5,128 nucleotides of DNA. Origin: an uncultured Lachnospiraceae bacterium. Its GTDB lineage: Bacteria; Bacillota; Clostridia; Lachnospirales; Lachnospiraceae. The notes beneath the pieces are model-generated. The model made no database searches and had not been told where the DNA came from. It saw nothing but the letters and a program-made list of their open reading frames with translations. The position numbers and the translations under genes were made by a program. The stretch is from positions 43,164 through 48,291 of the forward strand of contig CAJUQB010000032.1 of the NCBI GenBank assembly GCA_910588285.1, read 5' to 3'. Below are positions 5,044-5,128 of the stretch, piece after piece; the stretch's first letter is position 1, and the number at the start of each line of letters is the position of its first letter.

Positions 5044-5128
5044 AATCCGGTATATGTTTCCCCCCTGATGGGCATACTAGAGCGTGTTTGAAAATTCATT
5101 CCCGCCATCTGCACGCCCCACTTTGCGG
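5040..5128 (-). CDS. Partial DUF6783-like peptide frame on the reverse strand (5' end outside window)
   Basis: Read on the reverse strand, 5126 down to the TAA at 5042-5040 gives 28 residues. They begin AKWGVQMAGMNFQTRSS and continue with a tail that has no family likeness. The first part resembles the short peptides catalogued as DUF6783 in Lachnospiraceae, as I recall them. Such peptides probably reflect translation of a dispersed DNA repeat rather than real proteins, because similarity stops at the repeat edge and the rest is random flank. I list it so that the frame is not over-read as a gene. Confidence 0.25.
   Translation of the reverse strand, partial: AKWGVQMAGMNFQTRSSMPIRGETYTGF
5077..5128. 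repeat. Edge of a probable dispersed Lachnospiraceae repeat or mobile-element end
   Basis: The segment from about TAGAGCGTGTTTGAAAATTC to the window end is GC-mixed and non-coding on the + strand. It looks like a repeat I associate with intergenic regions of Lachnospiraceae genomes. Its reverse-strand translation gives the DUF6783-like peptide. The left edge is placed where the recalled similarity begins; the right edge is outside the window, so terminal inverted repeats or a transposase cannot be judged. The 33 bases between 5044 and 5076 hold nothing recognisable and no terminator hairpin. Confidence 0.4.

Overview
The window looks like part of a Clostridia chromosome, probably Lachnospiraceae. 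This is inferred from strong AGGAGG-type ribosome binding sites, tightly packed same-strand genes, fairly GC-rich codon use, a compact type IV pilus-like gene set, and an end repeat whose reverse-strand translation resembles the short DUF6783-type peptides I associate with Lachnospiraceae genomes. No rRNA, tRNA, CRISPR array or complete insertion sequence is visible. All genes supported with confidence lie on the + strand.

Layout. Positions 1-257 hold the C-terminal end of a transglutaminase-like (cysteine protease fold) protein. From 303 to 4290 runs a compact cluster of six genes: a PilC/GspF-type inner-membrane platform protein (303-1346); four small proteins, each with one N-terminal membrane segment (1401-1718, 1768-2250, 2240-2698, 2695-3117); and a PilT-family hexameric ATPase (3130-4290). 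A PaaI-type hotdog thioesterase follows at 4341-4838. Base composition then drops sharply. Positions 4831-5043 hold a small AT-rich reading frame I do not recognise, and the window ends in what looks like a dispersed repeat (about 5077-5128).

How the genes fit together. PilC and a PilT/PilB-family ATPase are the cytoplasmic and membrane motor core of a type IV filament machine. The four small single-pass proteins between them have the size, topology and local sequence patterns expected of minor pseudopilins (G/H-, J-, I- and K-like in gene order). However, none shows a canonical prepilin peptidase site (G followed by F/M with Glu at +5). The main point of interest is therefore a possible reduced or divergent type IV filament/type II secretion-like system with cryptic pilins and a PilT-like motor. 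Overlapping stop/start codons (11 nt and 4 nt) and short gaps support one operon for 303-4290. The thioesterase lies 50 nt downstream with no obvious terminator between. No confident promoter or rho-independent terminator was seen. The only gene-free stretches are short (under 60 bases) except for the last 85 bases.
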